NCBI GenBank assembly: GCA_028284705.1
Contig: JANQRE010000004.1
Span: 1-64,000, forward strand
Direction of reading: 5' to 3'
DNA: 64,000 bases
Origin: Paracoccaceae bacterium
GTDB taxonomy: Bacteria > Pseudomonadota > Alphaproteobacteria > Rhodobacterales > Rhodobacteraceae
Notes under the pieces: generated by a model
Databases searched by the model: none
What the model was told of the DNA's origin: nothing
Seen by the model: only the letters and a program-made list of their open reading frames with translations
Translations under genes and position numbers: made by a program
Part shown: piece after piece, positions 50,401 through 59,552 of the stretch
Numbering within the stretch: the first letter of the stretch is position 1
How the letters are laid out: the number at the start of each line of letters is the position of its first letter

Positions 50401-50655
50401 TCACGGCGGACCCCTGTAGAAGAACGCCTTGCAGCGGGTGTGCAGATTGTGGGTGTCGGCAAACGCCTTGTTGCACCGGCGCGATGCCATCCGACCAAGC
50501 ACGTCGGGCGCCAACGCATCCAGCCCATAGACTCGTGCCAATTCAAACCGTGAACACACTGCAATGCGCTGGCACTCCCAGCACAAAATGACGATTGGCT
50601 CGTCTTTCAGGTCTCGAATCCGCAGTGCTCCACCCATGTGTGTGAGTAAGAACAT
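50401..50655 (-). CDS. Small Cys/His-rich protein, putative zinc-binding
   Basis: 84 aa. 'LCWECQRIAVC' and 'THNLHTRCKAF' give a C-x2-C plus H/C set suited to a zinc ribbon; 'RFELARVYGLDALAPDVLGRM' is a helix in between. No named family recognised. A partial second copy of its 3' end lies at 49177-49230, evidence for past duplication in the island. It is followed by the SRAP gene on the same strand with a 57-base gap in the upstream direction. Confidence 0.6.
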   Translation of the reverse strand: MFLLTHMGGALRIRDLKDEPIVILCWECQRIAVCSRFELARVYGLDALAPDVLGRMASRRCNKAFADTHNLHTRCKAFFYRGPP

Positions 50656-50711
50656 AACAGGAACAAAAGCAAGTGTTGGAGCGTGCTCTTGAGCACTTCG
50701 GTCGGGCCAGC

Positions 50712-51368
50712 TTAGACCGGCTCCTCCTTCATCCCAATGCCTTCCCCGATCAGCGAAAGCTTTCCGGGATAGGGTTGCAGTAAGGCAAAGGCTTCGTCTG
50801 CCTCTGCTCTCAGCCAGGCTTCGTATTGCTCAGGGTCAAGGATCACTGGCATCCGCGTGTGGTATTTCGAAGCAATTTCATTGGGCGATGTCGTCACCAT
50901 CGAATGGAACACACCGTCCACCTCGGTGTCGCCAACGAGACCCTTCCGATATTGCCATATCCCTGCGAAGGCGAATGCCTCGGCTCCCGATGTTCGAAAC
51001 CAGTGGTAGGTGGCAGGATTACGACCTGTCGCTTCGGCATATCCTGTGGCCGGGATGAGGCAGCGTCGTTCTTCAAATGACTTGCGCCAGAGACCCGACG
51101 TTCTGATCTTGTCGTCGCGGGTGTTGTTCCAGGCCTGAGGTTTGATCCAGTTGCCAGTCTTCTTGCTCTTGTTCGGCGTCAGAAATCCCCAGCTCGACCG
51201 TACAAGCGCGCGATCACCCGATTTTCCTATGGCGACAATTGGTGCTTCGCCTTTTGGGTAAATCGCAGGCAAGGCGGGCATATTTCCGAGGTTCGCGTTT
51301 TCGACGCTGACATCAAAGAGCTGACGCATCGCTTCGTGGGTTGTGAGGTTGGAATGAAGGTTACACAT
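50712..51368 (-). CDS. SOS response-associated peptidase (SRAP/YedK/HMCES family)
   Basis: 218 aa from ATG 51368, chosen because the catalytic Cys must be residue 2 ('MCNLHSN') after Met removal; longer upstream starts would bury it. Other family marks: 'ALVRSSWGFLTPN', 'NTRDDKI', 'RRCLIPATGYAEA', 'FAFAGIWQ', 'TTSPNEIASKYHTRMPVIL' (His and Glu-like set). SRAP proteins crosslink to abasic sites in single-stranded DNA. I find no clear GTTC-N7-GTTC LexA box in front. Often carried by phages and islands. Confidence 0.88.
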   Translation of the reverse strand: MCNLHSNLTTHEAMRQLFDVSVENANLGNMPALPAIYPKGEAPIVAIGKSGDRALVRSSWGFLTPNKSKKTGNWIKPQAWNNTRDDKIRTSGLWRKSFEERRCLIPATGYAEATGRNPATYHWFRTSGAEAFAFAGIWQYRKGLVGDTEVDGVFHSMVTTSPNEIASKYHTRMPVILDPEQYEAWLRAEADEAFALLQPYPGKLSLIGEGIGMKEEPV

Positions 51369-51487
51369 CCTGATAGACTGCGCCGGAAACCCGAGTTGGA
51401 CAATACGACTTGCTCCGACATGTATGTCCGGCGAGTTGAAATTCGAACGGCGTTTATACAGTCTATTGACGGCAAACATTTTTTATC

Positions 51488-53785
51488 TTGATTCGTGGGA
51501 TTTTACATTTGACGAAAGTTGGCGAAAAAAAGGAGAACGTAGACCAGCCCAAGCGCGCCCTGCTTCCCGAGGAAGCACTCGGTACGGCCAGGTCCATTGC
51601 CGATTGGTGTGAGGCCCAAAGACAAAGTGCAGAGGCTCTGGCAGCCAAGCAAATCATGGTTGTTTGGGTGTTGTTGCTTGGGGGGCTGTTCTTGCTGTTA
51701 TTCCTGCCAAGGGTGATCCAGGAGATTGAGTTCCTAGGAAGAGAGACCAGCCTTCCCGACCAAATTATGAGAGTTGCAGAGGACTCTTCGGAACTTCTCA
51801 GGCTGAACCAAAATGAAATGCGTGAAGAGGTTGCAGCAGCGAGAGTCAGATTGGAGGAACTTTCGGCCATAAAAACCTTTCAGGAAGTGAACTATGAACA
51901 GATAGCGACTGAAATCGAAGCCGAGTTGGCAAAGCCATTCAGGATCTGGCAAGACTTGGCTGTTGCCTCTGAGACTGATGGGCTTTTCTTACCCAAGGTG
52001 AAGCGGTTGCCAACAGGAGATATCTATGGGGTCGGTACGATCCGCGACCTTGCAAGGGGAGACCTGGTCGCAGGGATTTTGGACCCGGAGACTGGGGCGA
52101 CTCCCGGTCGAATTCGGTATTCCGCCTCTGACTCGACAGGTACTCTGTTTGACTTTGCGCGCCTAAGCGATGGCGAAGTTATCGCGGTAGGCCACGAAGG
52201 TAGATTTGGCGACTCAAAGGCTATCATTGTTCGTGCTGTGCAGGTGCAGGTGCAGGAGGTTAGTGGGGAGGCAACGCTGCCATCCGACGTTACAACTGAT
52301 GGAACGCCACTGATGGGGTCTATTCGTTTCGGCGCCACTCGATTGTTCAGTCGTGACTTTCAGACTCTTTCAGGTCGGCAGGTGATATATCTCAAACAGG
52401 ATGAAAACGGACAGACTGTCCGGGTATTCCCAGATAACGAGATTCCGAATTCGATCCCAAGAGAAACGGTTTGGGTCCCTGAGGAGATATCTTTGGATGG
52501 GGTCTCATCAACTGGCACCTTGTTCGGCATTACATCAACTGACAGCGATGAACTGTTGATCGCCGGGCGCTCGGGATCACTATTCGAACCTCAACCATTG
52601 CTGTTAAGAAAGGAGGACCGCTCGGCTAAAGCCGTCAGCGTCCTTCCGCCATCGTTCTCAAGCGGAACTCTTTATCAAATCGACTACGTTGACGCAGACA
52701 CCATGATGACCTTGGGGTTTGAGACCGACACAGACGGGAATTTCCACACAATTATACTTACCTCAATAGATCACGGGAGAAGTTGGGAAATTGAACGCCC
52801 CCAAATAGCCGGGGAGCGAGTTACAGGTTCGCTTTTGTCCTTCACCAAGAGTGAGGATGGAGAGCTACTTGCGCTTGGTTATGAAGGAACCGCAAGGGAC
52901 TCCAGCTTACTCATACTAAGAAAGAGCGACCAGTCCGGTTGGGAGGTGCTCCGGCCGTTCCTAAATGATGAACTAGCGATGGGTAACGCTATTGGTGCGC
53001 ATTTTGAGCAAGACGGAACACTTGTAGTCGCGAGCTATGACCAAACCTCCCGCAGTCATGCAATCTTGACCTCTCAGAATGACCTTAAGAATTGGAGCCG
53101 TATTATACTGACAGATGGCAAGTCACGACCGAGTGCTGCTCAGGGTGTCGGTTCGCTTATCAAATATGGCGATGATCAACTTATTTTTTCTGCAGCCAAC
53201 AGTTTGCTGTTGTCGATTTCTGTCGAAGACCAAAAGGAAATCTCCCGCCAACTGATCGAAAACATGAGCATTCCGGACGGGCACAAATTGCCCGCGAGCG
53301 TGGCGACCCAGATTGAAGCGCTCAGATTGGCCAATGCGGCAGTCGAGAAAGGTACAGCTGACTACGAGCAACAACTTCGATTTGTAGAGACGACGGAGTC
53401 CTCCCAAAAACGTCAAGAGACTGCCGTTGGAAACCTTGATCAACTCACCATCGAACTCGAACGGGCGCTAGAGAGCTCGGATACTGTGCGTCAAGTTGGT
53501 CAGGTTGCAACTCGTCTAGCGGTCATCGCGTTGCTGGTCTACTTGGTTCAGATTGTCGTAAATCGTTTTAGATATCTGCAAAGAATAGCGGGCTTCTATC
53601 AAGCCAGAGCCCAGGCCTTTTCGTTGCTGGCCGTCTCAGAAAACAAAACTGCACTTTTTGACGACCTGTCGCTGACCGATCTAACCAATCTTCTTTCGCC
53701 TGACTCGATCGGATTTGACAAATCTGCCGAACCTCCAACCGCGCAAATGGTATCGCTGCTTCAGGCGGGCCTCAAAAAAGGCTGA
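51488..53785 (+). CDS. Large membrane-anchored protein with propeller-like repeats, unknown
   Basis: 765 aa from a TTG at 51488; a second TTG at 51509 is possible. Layout: cytoplasmic N-terminus of about 55 residues, membrane helix at about 56-74, a coiled-coil stretch (about 95-145), then about 400 residues of repeated beta modules with 'DGE(L/V)IAVGxEG...D(S)xxxI(L)I(V)R' pattern at roughly 60-residue spacing, as in a beta-propeller. A second coiled coil (about 600-665), a second membrane helix at about 672-691, and a 75-residue C-terminal tail follow. I do not recognise a family. The topology (large domain outside, both ends inside) suggests a sensor or surface structure. Confidence 0.7.
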   Translation: MIRGILHLTKVGEKKENVDQPKRALLPEEALGTARSIADWCEAQRQSAEALAAKQIMVVWVLLLGGLFLLLFLPRVIQEIEFLGRETSLPDQIMRVAEDSSELLRLNQNEMREEVAAARVRLEELSAIKTFQEVNYEQIATEIEAELAKPFRIWQDLAVASETDGLFLPKVKRLPTGDIYGVGTIRDLARGDLVAGILDPETGATPGRIRYSASDSTGTLFDFARLSDGEVIAVGHEGRFGDSKAIIVRAVQVQVQEVSGEATLPSDVTTDGTPLMGSIRFGATRLFSRDFQTLSGRQVIYLKQDENGQTVRVFPDNEIPNSIPRETVWVPEEISLDGVSSTGTLFGITSTDSDELLIAGRSGSLFEPQPLLLRKEDRSAKAVSVLPPSFSSGTLYQIDYVDADTMMTLGFETDTDGNFHTIILTSIDHGRSWEIERPQIAGERVTGSLLSFTKSEDGELLALGYEGTARDSSLLILRKSDQSGWEVLRPFLNDELAMGNAIGAHFEQDGTLVVASYDQTSRSHAILTSQNDLKNWSRIILTDGKSRPSAAQGVGSLIKYGDDQLIFSAANSLLLSISVEDQKEISRQLIENMSIPDGHKLPASVATQIEALRLANAAVEKGTADYEQQLRFVETTESSQKRQETAVGNLDQLTIELERALESSDTVRQVGQVATRLAVIALLVYLVQIVVNRFRYLQRIAGFYQARAQAFSLLAVSENKTALFDDLSLTDLTNLLSPDSIGFDKSAEPPTAQMVSLLQAGLKKG

Positions 53786-53911
53786 TAGAGTTTCGGGCAA
53801 TCGAATTCCACACCCGGACTCCAACCCAAGCGAATCCTCGAGTCGAAGCACATGTATTGTTGCGGATAAAGATAGCTTTTGCCTCATGGTCTCTTCCAGT
53901 AAACATAACAC

Positions 53912-54151
53912 ATGCGGTTTGTTAGTCCGGGCAAATTGGTCGTGCTTGGCGCAGCGCTGGTAATTGTTGGCTTCTTGTACGACGTGATGTTCGCCGGACT
54001 GCCTTTCCAAGACCCGACCCCAACCATGCAAGAGCAATGGCTTCGTAAAAAAGACATTGCGAACAAGCTCGTATTAACTGGATTCGTCGTTCTCTGCGGT
54101 GGATGTGCATGGAAATTTGCCCAATGGATTTATGCACGACGAGGCGGTTAG
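53912..54151 (+). CDS. Small two-helix membrane protein
   Basis: 79 aa. Two membrane helices ('LVVLGAALVIVGFLYDVMF' and 'LVLTGFVVLCGGCAWKFAQWI') joined by a 25-residue polar loop. No family recognised. It follows the 765-aa membrane protein by 126 bases in the same direction and could be a partner. Confidence 0.5.
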   Translation: MRFVSPGKLVVLGAALVIVGFLYDVMFAGLPFQDPTPTMQEQWLRKKDIANKLVLTGFVVLCGGCAWKFAQWIYARRGG

Positions 54152-54362
54152 AACCGTACGTGCGGCCCTCCACTATAGTATTCAAAAAATGACCCATTGG
54201 AGCGACCTATCCTCAAAGCTGCAGTGCGCCGTGTCGGTCACTTTGGGCTTGGAGTGGACATTGGTCTGTCTGCGGAACATGCTGCAGTTTGCTTGCCGTC
54301 ACTAATTGTGGACCGTATCTTCTCAGACGTGCGGCTGGATGCAGAATAGGCGAGGCAAGATC

Positions 54363-54695
54363 ATGAGTATTGTCGACAATTGGTTGTTGCTGCTTCCCCT
54401 GATGGACGACGATCCAGATGGCCCCATAGAAGCGGTCAATCAGAGCCTCGTAGAGGTGGATGCGACGGGTGATCAGCAATTTCTTGAGCTTGATCCTGAC
54501 AGCTGGGGCGGAACGAAATTTCCTGAGCGCGGTGTGTACGGTCTCGCGGCGAACTTCTTAGATACCCACGTCGTTCTGAAAGCCGTGAAGAGCGCACCCT
54601 GGACAGAGCCTGAACGAGGCAGACTTCTATTGAGCCAACAGGAAAACGACGATTGGCAAGTTTGGCGCCTAAACGATTTGCCTGATCGGCTCTAA
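54363..54695 (+). CDS. Hypothetical soluble protein
   Basis: 110 aa from ATG 54363. Acidic, with 'LLLLPLMDDDPDGPIEAVNQSL' at the start and 'WGGTKFPERGVYGLAANFL' in the middle. No family recognised. Separate from neighbours by 211 and 185 bases, both without credible genes. It faces the DUF2235 gene; an immunity-like role is possible but only by position. Confidence 0.5.
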   Translation: MSIVDNWLLLLPLMDDDPDGPIEAVNQSLVEVDATGDQQFLELDPDSWGGTKFPERGVYGLAANFLDTHVVLKAVKSAPWTEPERGRLLLSQQENDDWQVWRLNDLPDRL

Positions 54696-54880
54696 CCGGT
54701 CTAGCGGGCTGCGCGACAACCGTTCGAATGTCCGGATTCGGGCTCGACGAAGGCATTGGCTGTCTATCCAGGTTTCTCCTGGCGCGCAATTTGGTATGGA
54801 CGGCTTCCTTTGAGTTACAAACGACTCGCTGAGTAAACACTGCAGCAAAGCCGGAGCACGGAAGAACCTGGATGCCCACA

Positions 54881-56617
54881 TCACGGCTCCAAAAGAAGAG
54901 TTTCTGTTCTTGCAATTCTGGCGAGGGTTTTCGCTTGCCTGTCCAACTCTGTGAAGTGCTCTTGGTCGTCTGTGTACAAAGTAGCCCCATTCGGGCGGTC
55001 ATCGATTGACCAGTGAACCTTGATGTTCGCTTGAACTTCAGAACTCATTCGCTGACCATTGAAGTGGGTGTCGAGATAGGCTTGTATCTTTGAGATTTCC
55101 ACGGGCCTGGACAACCGACGATAGATATTCCGTTGATTAATGAAACCTCGTTCTCCGTGACCTTTTTTCCTTGAGAGCGCAATTTGTTCTTCTGAGTTCC
55201 GAGTTTTGATCTCTTGAATTAGGTAGTTCAGATCAACTCGTAATCCTGCGCGGTAAGCTTTGTAGGCTAACCAATCAAGTGCATGACTTGATAGACCTGT
55301 CCTGCGATATCCTCCGCCAACATTCGAATGTGCGCCTGCAAACCACGCTTGCTCTACCACTTGATTAGCCCTCGCTAACCCAGTCCAGAAAACGGGTTTA
55401 AACGGTCGGCGCATCTCGTGAATCGCCAATGCCTGAAAAGCATGAGAGACATTTGGAGTGAGGTCCGTATTGAAGAAGGCATGATAGTCTTTCGTGAACC
55501 ACGAAATTCCTTTGACAGGAACTCCCAGTGCGCCGACGGTATCCCACACACCCAGGAATTTAACCTTGATGGACTGATATTCCGGGTGAACGTTGTCTCT
55601 CCACAACTTGTCGGTTCGCGTATCCAACGGTTCTCCATTTGAGAGCATTCGCATGTACTTGTCGAAGAAAAATGGCAGCAACCAAAGGCTGTCCTTTTTT
55701 ATCAACCCAAATCGCGACAAAAAGCCGTTCAATGCGCGGGCAGCGTAGGCTCCTCTACTAAACCCAAAGATAAAAACTTCGTCGTCGACGACTTGTGAAT
55801 GTGTGCCGGGGCCTCGCCACTCCAGGTTGTGGCATATGAACCGGTATGCGTCCAAAACTATGCGGGCGAGCCCATGCCCGGTTGCTCCATCAATAATTCG
55901 AGACGGCAAAAACCCGTCGGTTCCTACGCCTCGGAAATAGCCAATAACTTGCGGGATGTCTGTCTCTCGGTCGTCGGTGACAACACTTCTGAGCAGCCTG
56001 ACGACATTCGTAATCGGAGGCGGGTTCATAAGGTTGTTGTCTTTAATGGATGCCAGTTCTTCTGGTGTGTTCCAGGTACCGTCGCAGAACACAACAATTC
56101 GCCTTCCTCTGGAAGCCACTGGTTGTGCGACTTGAAGCCAACCGCGTTCGTTGTGATCTTTGGAGGTGGGAAAAGCGCCGTTTTCAGCCTCGATTGAAAC
56201 GCGAATAAGGTCAATATCCCCACTGCTGAGAGAGTGTTTGCTCAGGTGAGTCTTGCGAAAGCGCTCGAAGCTACTGTTGTCATTCACATCCGACTCAAGT
56301 CCTTGCTCGACCAGTTTGTCGATTAGCTCTAATTTCGCTTTCTGTAGTTTTGCGACATTCTCCTGCGTTTTGTCCTTAACTGCCTCCACCTCTCGAGCCG
56401 CCTTCCTCATTTTTACGGCTAACTTTATGATATCTAGTGGAATTTTCCCCCGTTTTTCCACCCATTTTTCTTCTAGAAGAGCCAAGGCATTTTTGCTGAT
56501 TTTTGATTCAACAAGCGCAAAATCTAAATCGATGCGTTCATCGGCGAGGGCAAATAGGTATTCCCACTGTTCATCAGTAAATTCTTCTTCGGAACCAGTA
56601 ATGTGCATTTGGATCAC
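54881..56617 (-). CDS. DUF2235 alpha/beta-hydrolase (Tle1-like phospholipase) with a helical N-terminal extension
   Basis: 578 aa. Residues 1 to about 165 are charged and helical with a coiled-coil around 65-105. The DUF2235 domain then runs from 'RRIVVFCDGTWN' (172-183) through the nucleophile elbow 'FGFSRGA' (Ser287), 'GVWDTVGALG' (Asp359) and 'GAHSNVGGGY' (His430). Such proteins include type VI phospholipase effectors (Tle1) and orphan enzymes. No T6SS or PAAR/VgrG genes are in the window, and the N-terminal domain is not one I know. The upstream gene on the same strand is a truncated hydrolase/membrane protein. Confidence 0.85.
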   Translation of the reverse strand: MIQMHITGSEEEFTDEQWEYLFALADERIDLDFALVESKISKNALALLEEKWVEKRGKIPLDIIKLAVKMRKAAREVEAVKDKTQENVAKLQKAKLELIDKLVEQGLESDVNDNSSFERFRKTHLSKHSLSSGDIDLIRVSIEAENGAFPTSKDHNERGWLQVAQPVASRGRRIVVFCDGTWNTPEELASIKDNNLMNPPPITNVVRLLRSVVTDDRETDIPQVIGYFRGVGTDGFLPSRIIDGATGHGLARIVLDAYRFICHNLEWRGPGTHSQVVDDEVFIFGFSRGAYAARALNGFLSRFGLIKKDSLWLLPFFFDKYMRMLSNGEPLDTRTDKLWRDNVHPEYQSIKVKFLGVWDTVGALGVPVKGISWFTKDYHAFFNTDLTPNVSHAFQALAIHEMRRPFKPVFWTGLARANQVVEQAWFAGAHSNVGGGYRRTGLSSHALDWLAYKAYRAGLRVDLNYLIQEIKTRNSEEQIALSRKKGHGERGFINQRNIYRRLSRPVEISKIQAYLDTHFNGQRMSSEVQANIKVHWSIDDRPNGATLYTDDQEHFTELDRQAKTLARIARTETLLLEP

Positions 56618-56811
56618 GCCTCAAAAAAACAGAAATTCCGATCAGGCTAGCGCGCGTTCTTACAAAAATCACTTGGAAGTAGCACTTTCTTACCAACATC
56701 CGTCTGGCGCATGTGATCGCAGAGCACAAACTGCCTGGGCCTCTGACGCGAAGAATTGTTGATTTCTGCACGCCGTTGGGTTTCTAGCCGATATCCGACG
56801 AATTCGGTCGG

Positions 56812-57972
56812 TTAACCGCCGTGCTGTTGTTGCTCCCTAGCTGCGTTTGCAATCGTCTCGGCGATCAAAGCAATGAGCTCATTGTCTTGATAGTACTGGC
56901 TGTGCACGGGGCTGACTGCTGAGGCCTTCGGTTGTGAATTGACTGCAGCCCACATGCGATCATGCAAACTATCAAACTCCGGGGAAGCATTTCCGGCAGT
57001 CTCGTACATTTCGCTGACTATTGACGCAGCAAAGGCCTTGCCTGCTTGCTTCATTCGTTCCTCTTGGGCGTCCGTCAGCCGCACCTCGGAGACCTGGCGC
57101 ATGCCGAAATGGAAGCTCTTTCCCGTGTCGGTGCTCAAAACGCGATCATAAGAGTAGTCATCCCCCAAAATGGCCTCGGCCGACGCGCGAATGCCAATTC
57201 TAAGCCCTTTGCGCTTAACGATAGTTTTTATTGCTGCACTAATCGTTCCTAGCGCGAGGTCGATGAGTAGAAGCGGAATCAAGGTGCTGAGCAGTACGAT
57301 CCGGCAACCTTCAACAAGGAGAGTCAGTAGACGTCCTACAAATGCCACGTCGAACAACCAATAGAAGCGGAAGATACCCATTGCTTCACGGGCCTCCGAA
57401 GCGATCCGAAAGTGCTCAAGGTAGCCACTTTGATCTTTCCGACCGTGATCAAGGATTGTCCTAATTGGTTCTCTTAAGATTTGGCGTGCCAGGATACGTG
57501 CCCCCGGAAGCTGATCGCAGACAAAATACCGAAGCTTGAAAGGCGCAATGCCACTGAGGTCGACCTTGCTAAAGCGCAGAAGTGATGCTTCGCGCAACAG
57601 TGCACTCGCTTCGTCGTATCGCGAGATGATATTTGAGGCCTTGATCTTGTCCTTTTTCACCTTGACGTCGGGCGCAACGGCCTGAAAAAGAACAATTATT
57701 GTCAACGCAACGACAAAGAACAGGAGCAATCCTACCCAAAATCCGAGCTCGAGCTGCCAGGCAAATGCAGATATCAAAACAAGTGCTAACAAAGCGGTCT
57801 TAGTGAGAAGCGAGCTGTATGATTCACGTGTTCGACCAATCTGTTCGGAGACGTCTGAGACATTCCGGATCACCGGAACACCGATGAACGTCACAGTAGA
57901 GATCAATTTCTGTAGGCGGGTGTTTGACGCGATCCCATTAAGCAAAACGTTCCCGCCGTGACTAGCCGACAC
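56812..57972 (-). CDS. Membrane protein starting inside an alpha/beta-hydrolase motif, probably 5'-truncated
   Basis: 386 aa from a GTG at 57972, immediately preceded in frame by TAA. The first residues 'SASHGGNVLLNGIAS' followed by 'LISTVTFIGVPVI' look like the nucleophile elbow (xxSHGGN) and following strand of an alpha/beta hydrolase, whose N-terminal half is missing. Membrane helices follow at about 60-100 and 215-245, then a soluble domain with 'GDDYSYDRVLSTDTGKSFHFG'. Either a decayed hydrolase-membrane fusion or a re-started shorter protein. 194 bases separate it from the DUF2235 gene downstream. Confidence 0.6.
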   Translation of the reverse strand: MSASHGGNVLLNGIASNTRLQKLISTVTFIGVPVIRNVSDVSEQIGRTRESYSSLLTKTALLALVLISAFAWQLELGFWVGLLLFFVVALTIIVLFQAVAPDVKVKKDKIKASNIISRYDEASALLREASLLRFSKVDLSGIAPFKLRYFVCDQLPGARILARQILREPIRTILDHGRKDQSGYLEHFRIASEAREAMGIFRFYWLFDVAFVGRLLTLLVEGCRIVLLSTLIPLLLIDLALGTISAAIKTIVKRKGLRIGIRASAEAILGDDYSYDRVLSTDTGKSFHFGMRQVSEVRLTDAQEERMKQAGKAFAASIVSEMYETAGNASPEFDSLHDRMWAAVNSQPKASAVSPVHSQYYQDNELIALIAETIANAAREQQQHGG

Positions 57973-58076
57973 TTAGCCTGTCACCTCTATGCGGCGGTGC
58001 GCCGCAAAAAGAGACATTCGCCGCATATGCAAATTCGATGGACTGGTGAACCTACCTTGTGGCGGACAAAGCGGAC

Positions 58077-58499
58077 TCACGGCTGATCGGACGCGGCTGA
58101 GTCCAAAAACCAAGGCTCTAGTTCTTTCTCAATATAGAGAACTATTTCGTCCAAGCAGCGGTCATATGTGCTCCACGTCTTCGCGTTGAACCGGTGGTGG
58201 TAGCAATACCCATCTGGCTTTCGAACCGAGGCATTGTTGTAGAAATAGCGTTGTCTTTTGTCAGGAGCATTCGTGTTCGAAACCCATGCCTCAATTATGA
58301 TGTCAACGGAATAGTTAGTCGAGGCTCCGTAGGTGCTTCCGAGGCGAAATAGATAGACTTGCTCGAGACAATCACCCCGTTGTCGAACCCATTTCCGACG
58401 TCCCTTTTTTTTGAAATGCCGTTCAGCTAAATGTTGGTGTAGGTCAGAGCATATTCTTTTCATGCCGTCGGCTATTAAGCTAGAATACTCAGATGGCAT
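58077..58499 (-). CDS. DUF4304-like hypothetical protein
   Basis: 140 aa, soluble alpha/beta. 'HFKKKGRRKWVRQRGDCLEQVYLFRLGSTYG' followed by 'SVDIIIEAWV' resembles the DUF4304 pattern ('GFKKKGRTF...QVINFQ'), a family of unknown function often next to mobile or toxin-related genes. Located 105 bases upstream of the truncated hydrolase gene on the same strand. Confidence 0.55.
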   Translation of the reverse strand: MPSEYSSLIADGMKRICSDLHQHLAERHFKKKGRRKWVRQRGDCLEQVYLFRLGSTYGASTNYSVDIIIEAWVSNTNAPDKRQRYFYNNASVRKPDGYCYHHRFNAKTWSTYDRCLDEIVLYIEKELEPWFLDSAASDQP

Positions 58500-58754
58500 T
58501 TAACCACGTTCCTCATTCAGAAATGCCAAGTCAAAATACGACTGAAGGCTCGAACTGCAAACTCTCTTTCATTGCCCTCGCGAATGCCCAGGAAGGGCTA
58601 ACTGCTAACATCAAAGCATCCGCGGCAGCCCCTTGTCCGCTTCGTATTGGCTTCGGTGACAGCCCGAAGCGGACATTCATTCCTGGATTTCGATGAATGC
58701 GATGCGGACAAAGCGTTCATTGACAGCACATTGTCAAAGACTGAAGTTACCTAA
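58500..58754. other. Gene-free stretch with a dispersed short repeat
   Basis: No credible gene. A 26-27-base sequence ending AAGCGGACATTCAT (58654-58680) recurs at 59215-59240 with three differences (AAGCAGACATTCAT). Similar GCGGAC/TTCATTG words are scattered around 58700. It is probably a residue of a repeated noncoding element or decayed gene ends. Confidence 0.35.
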
Positions 58755-59129
58755 ATGACTGTATTGAGTATGGGACAAGTCTGGGTCTGTGGTGCTGTTG
58801 GGTCAACACCTCCGTTGATGTGCGTCGTCGGGAGAATAGACCAATTCTCCGATGCTGACGAGGTGCCGAGAATTGTATCCGTGTGCGTCACACCTCATCC
58901 TGAAGCGAAGAAGGCGGGGTGGCCAACTGTCTCGCATATGCCAGTATTTGAAGATGCATTCCGGATGAGCGAATTGAGACTTGCAAAGGAAGACGTCGCT
59001 CTCGGACAAGATTTCGAAGACGGTTATTCGCAGTGGCTTTCAGCATTCCAAGAGGGCAAAGCCGGAGCATTCTCAATCAATGTCAGTGAAGCCTATGCAG
59101 GCATTGTTTCTGTTAAGGACGGTTCATAG
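58755..59129 (+). CDS. Hypothetical protein
   Basis: 124 aa, soluble, with 'VWVCGAVGSTPPLMCVVGRID' forming likely strands, and 'WPTVSHMPVFEDAFRMSELRLAKEDV'. No family recognised. Stands alone in the island between short repeats. Confidence 0.5.
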   Translation: MTVLSMGQVWVCGAVGSTPPLMCVVGRIDQFSDADEVPRIVSVCVTPHPEAKKAGWPTVSHMPVFEDAFRMSELRLAKEDVALGQDFEDGYSQWLSAFQEGKAGAFSINVSEAYAGIVSVKDGS

Positions 59130-59248
59130 TTTCAGCCGCATAGGTCATGCATCGTCCATTTACATCCGTAATTCCGGGCTCGGTGCTGACATCCGTGGAA
59201 TTCAGTCAATTGACCGGTGCCAGCCGAAGCAGACATTCATCTGAAGGG

Positions 59249-59422
59249 CTAACGGTCCGATTTTCCCGATAGTATTTCGGTCACCGTCCTGTTGAACTGC
59301 GCAACCAACTCATCGGCATCGTAGCCAGCATCGGAAATGGCATCACGAAACTCTTCCTCGCTCATGGCGAGCAATTGCTCCGGGTCTCTCTCGGCCAGGT
59401 CGAATATCCAATGCTGATCCAC
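59249..59422 (-). CDS. Small acidic hypothetical protein (GTG start)
   Basis: 57 aa from GTG 59422, preceded by AGGGA seven bases upstream. Codons read 'VDQHWIFDLAERDPEQLL' then 'MSEEEFRDAISDAGYDADELV', an acidic helical protein with convincing composition. No family recognised. Too short and GTG-started, so easily missed. Confidence 0.5.
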   Translation of the reverse strand: MDQHWIFDLAERDPEQLLAMSEEEFRDAISDAGYDADELVAQFNRTVTEILSGKSDR

Positions 59423-59552
59423 ACCCGTTCCCTGCCATTAGATAGGTCATAAGGCAGAGCTAGAGTTGAAGTCCGGTCAGGCAATCGCGTGTTATGGCAC
59501 TGGGAAATGACGGTATTCTGGGTGCCAATCGATCAGCACCGTCACGCTTTCC

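Noticed and set aside
51369-51487. Possible LexA operator before the SRAP gene
   Set aside because: I searched by eye for GTTC-N7-GTTC/GAAC-N7-GAAC and found only GTTGAAATTCGAAC-like sequence without the right spacing.
54099-54305. Short open frames in island gaps (also 57989-58189 and 58493-58696)
   Set aside because: No initiation signal, no family pattern, and parts consist of dispersed repeat sequence.
54436-55002. 188-aa minus-strand open frame overlapping two genes
   Set aside because: It overlaps both the 110-aa gene and the end of the DUF2235 gene, and has a Ser/Arg-rich shadow composition.
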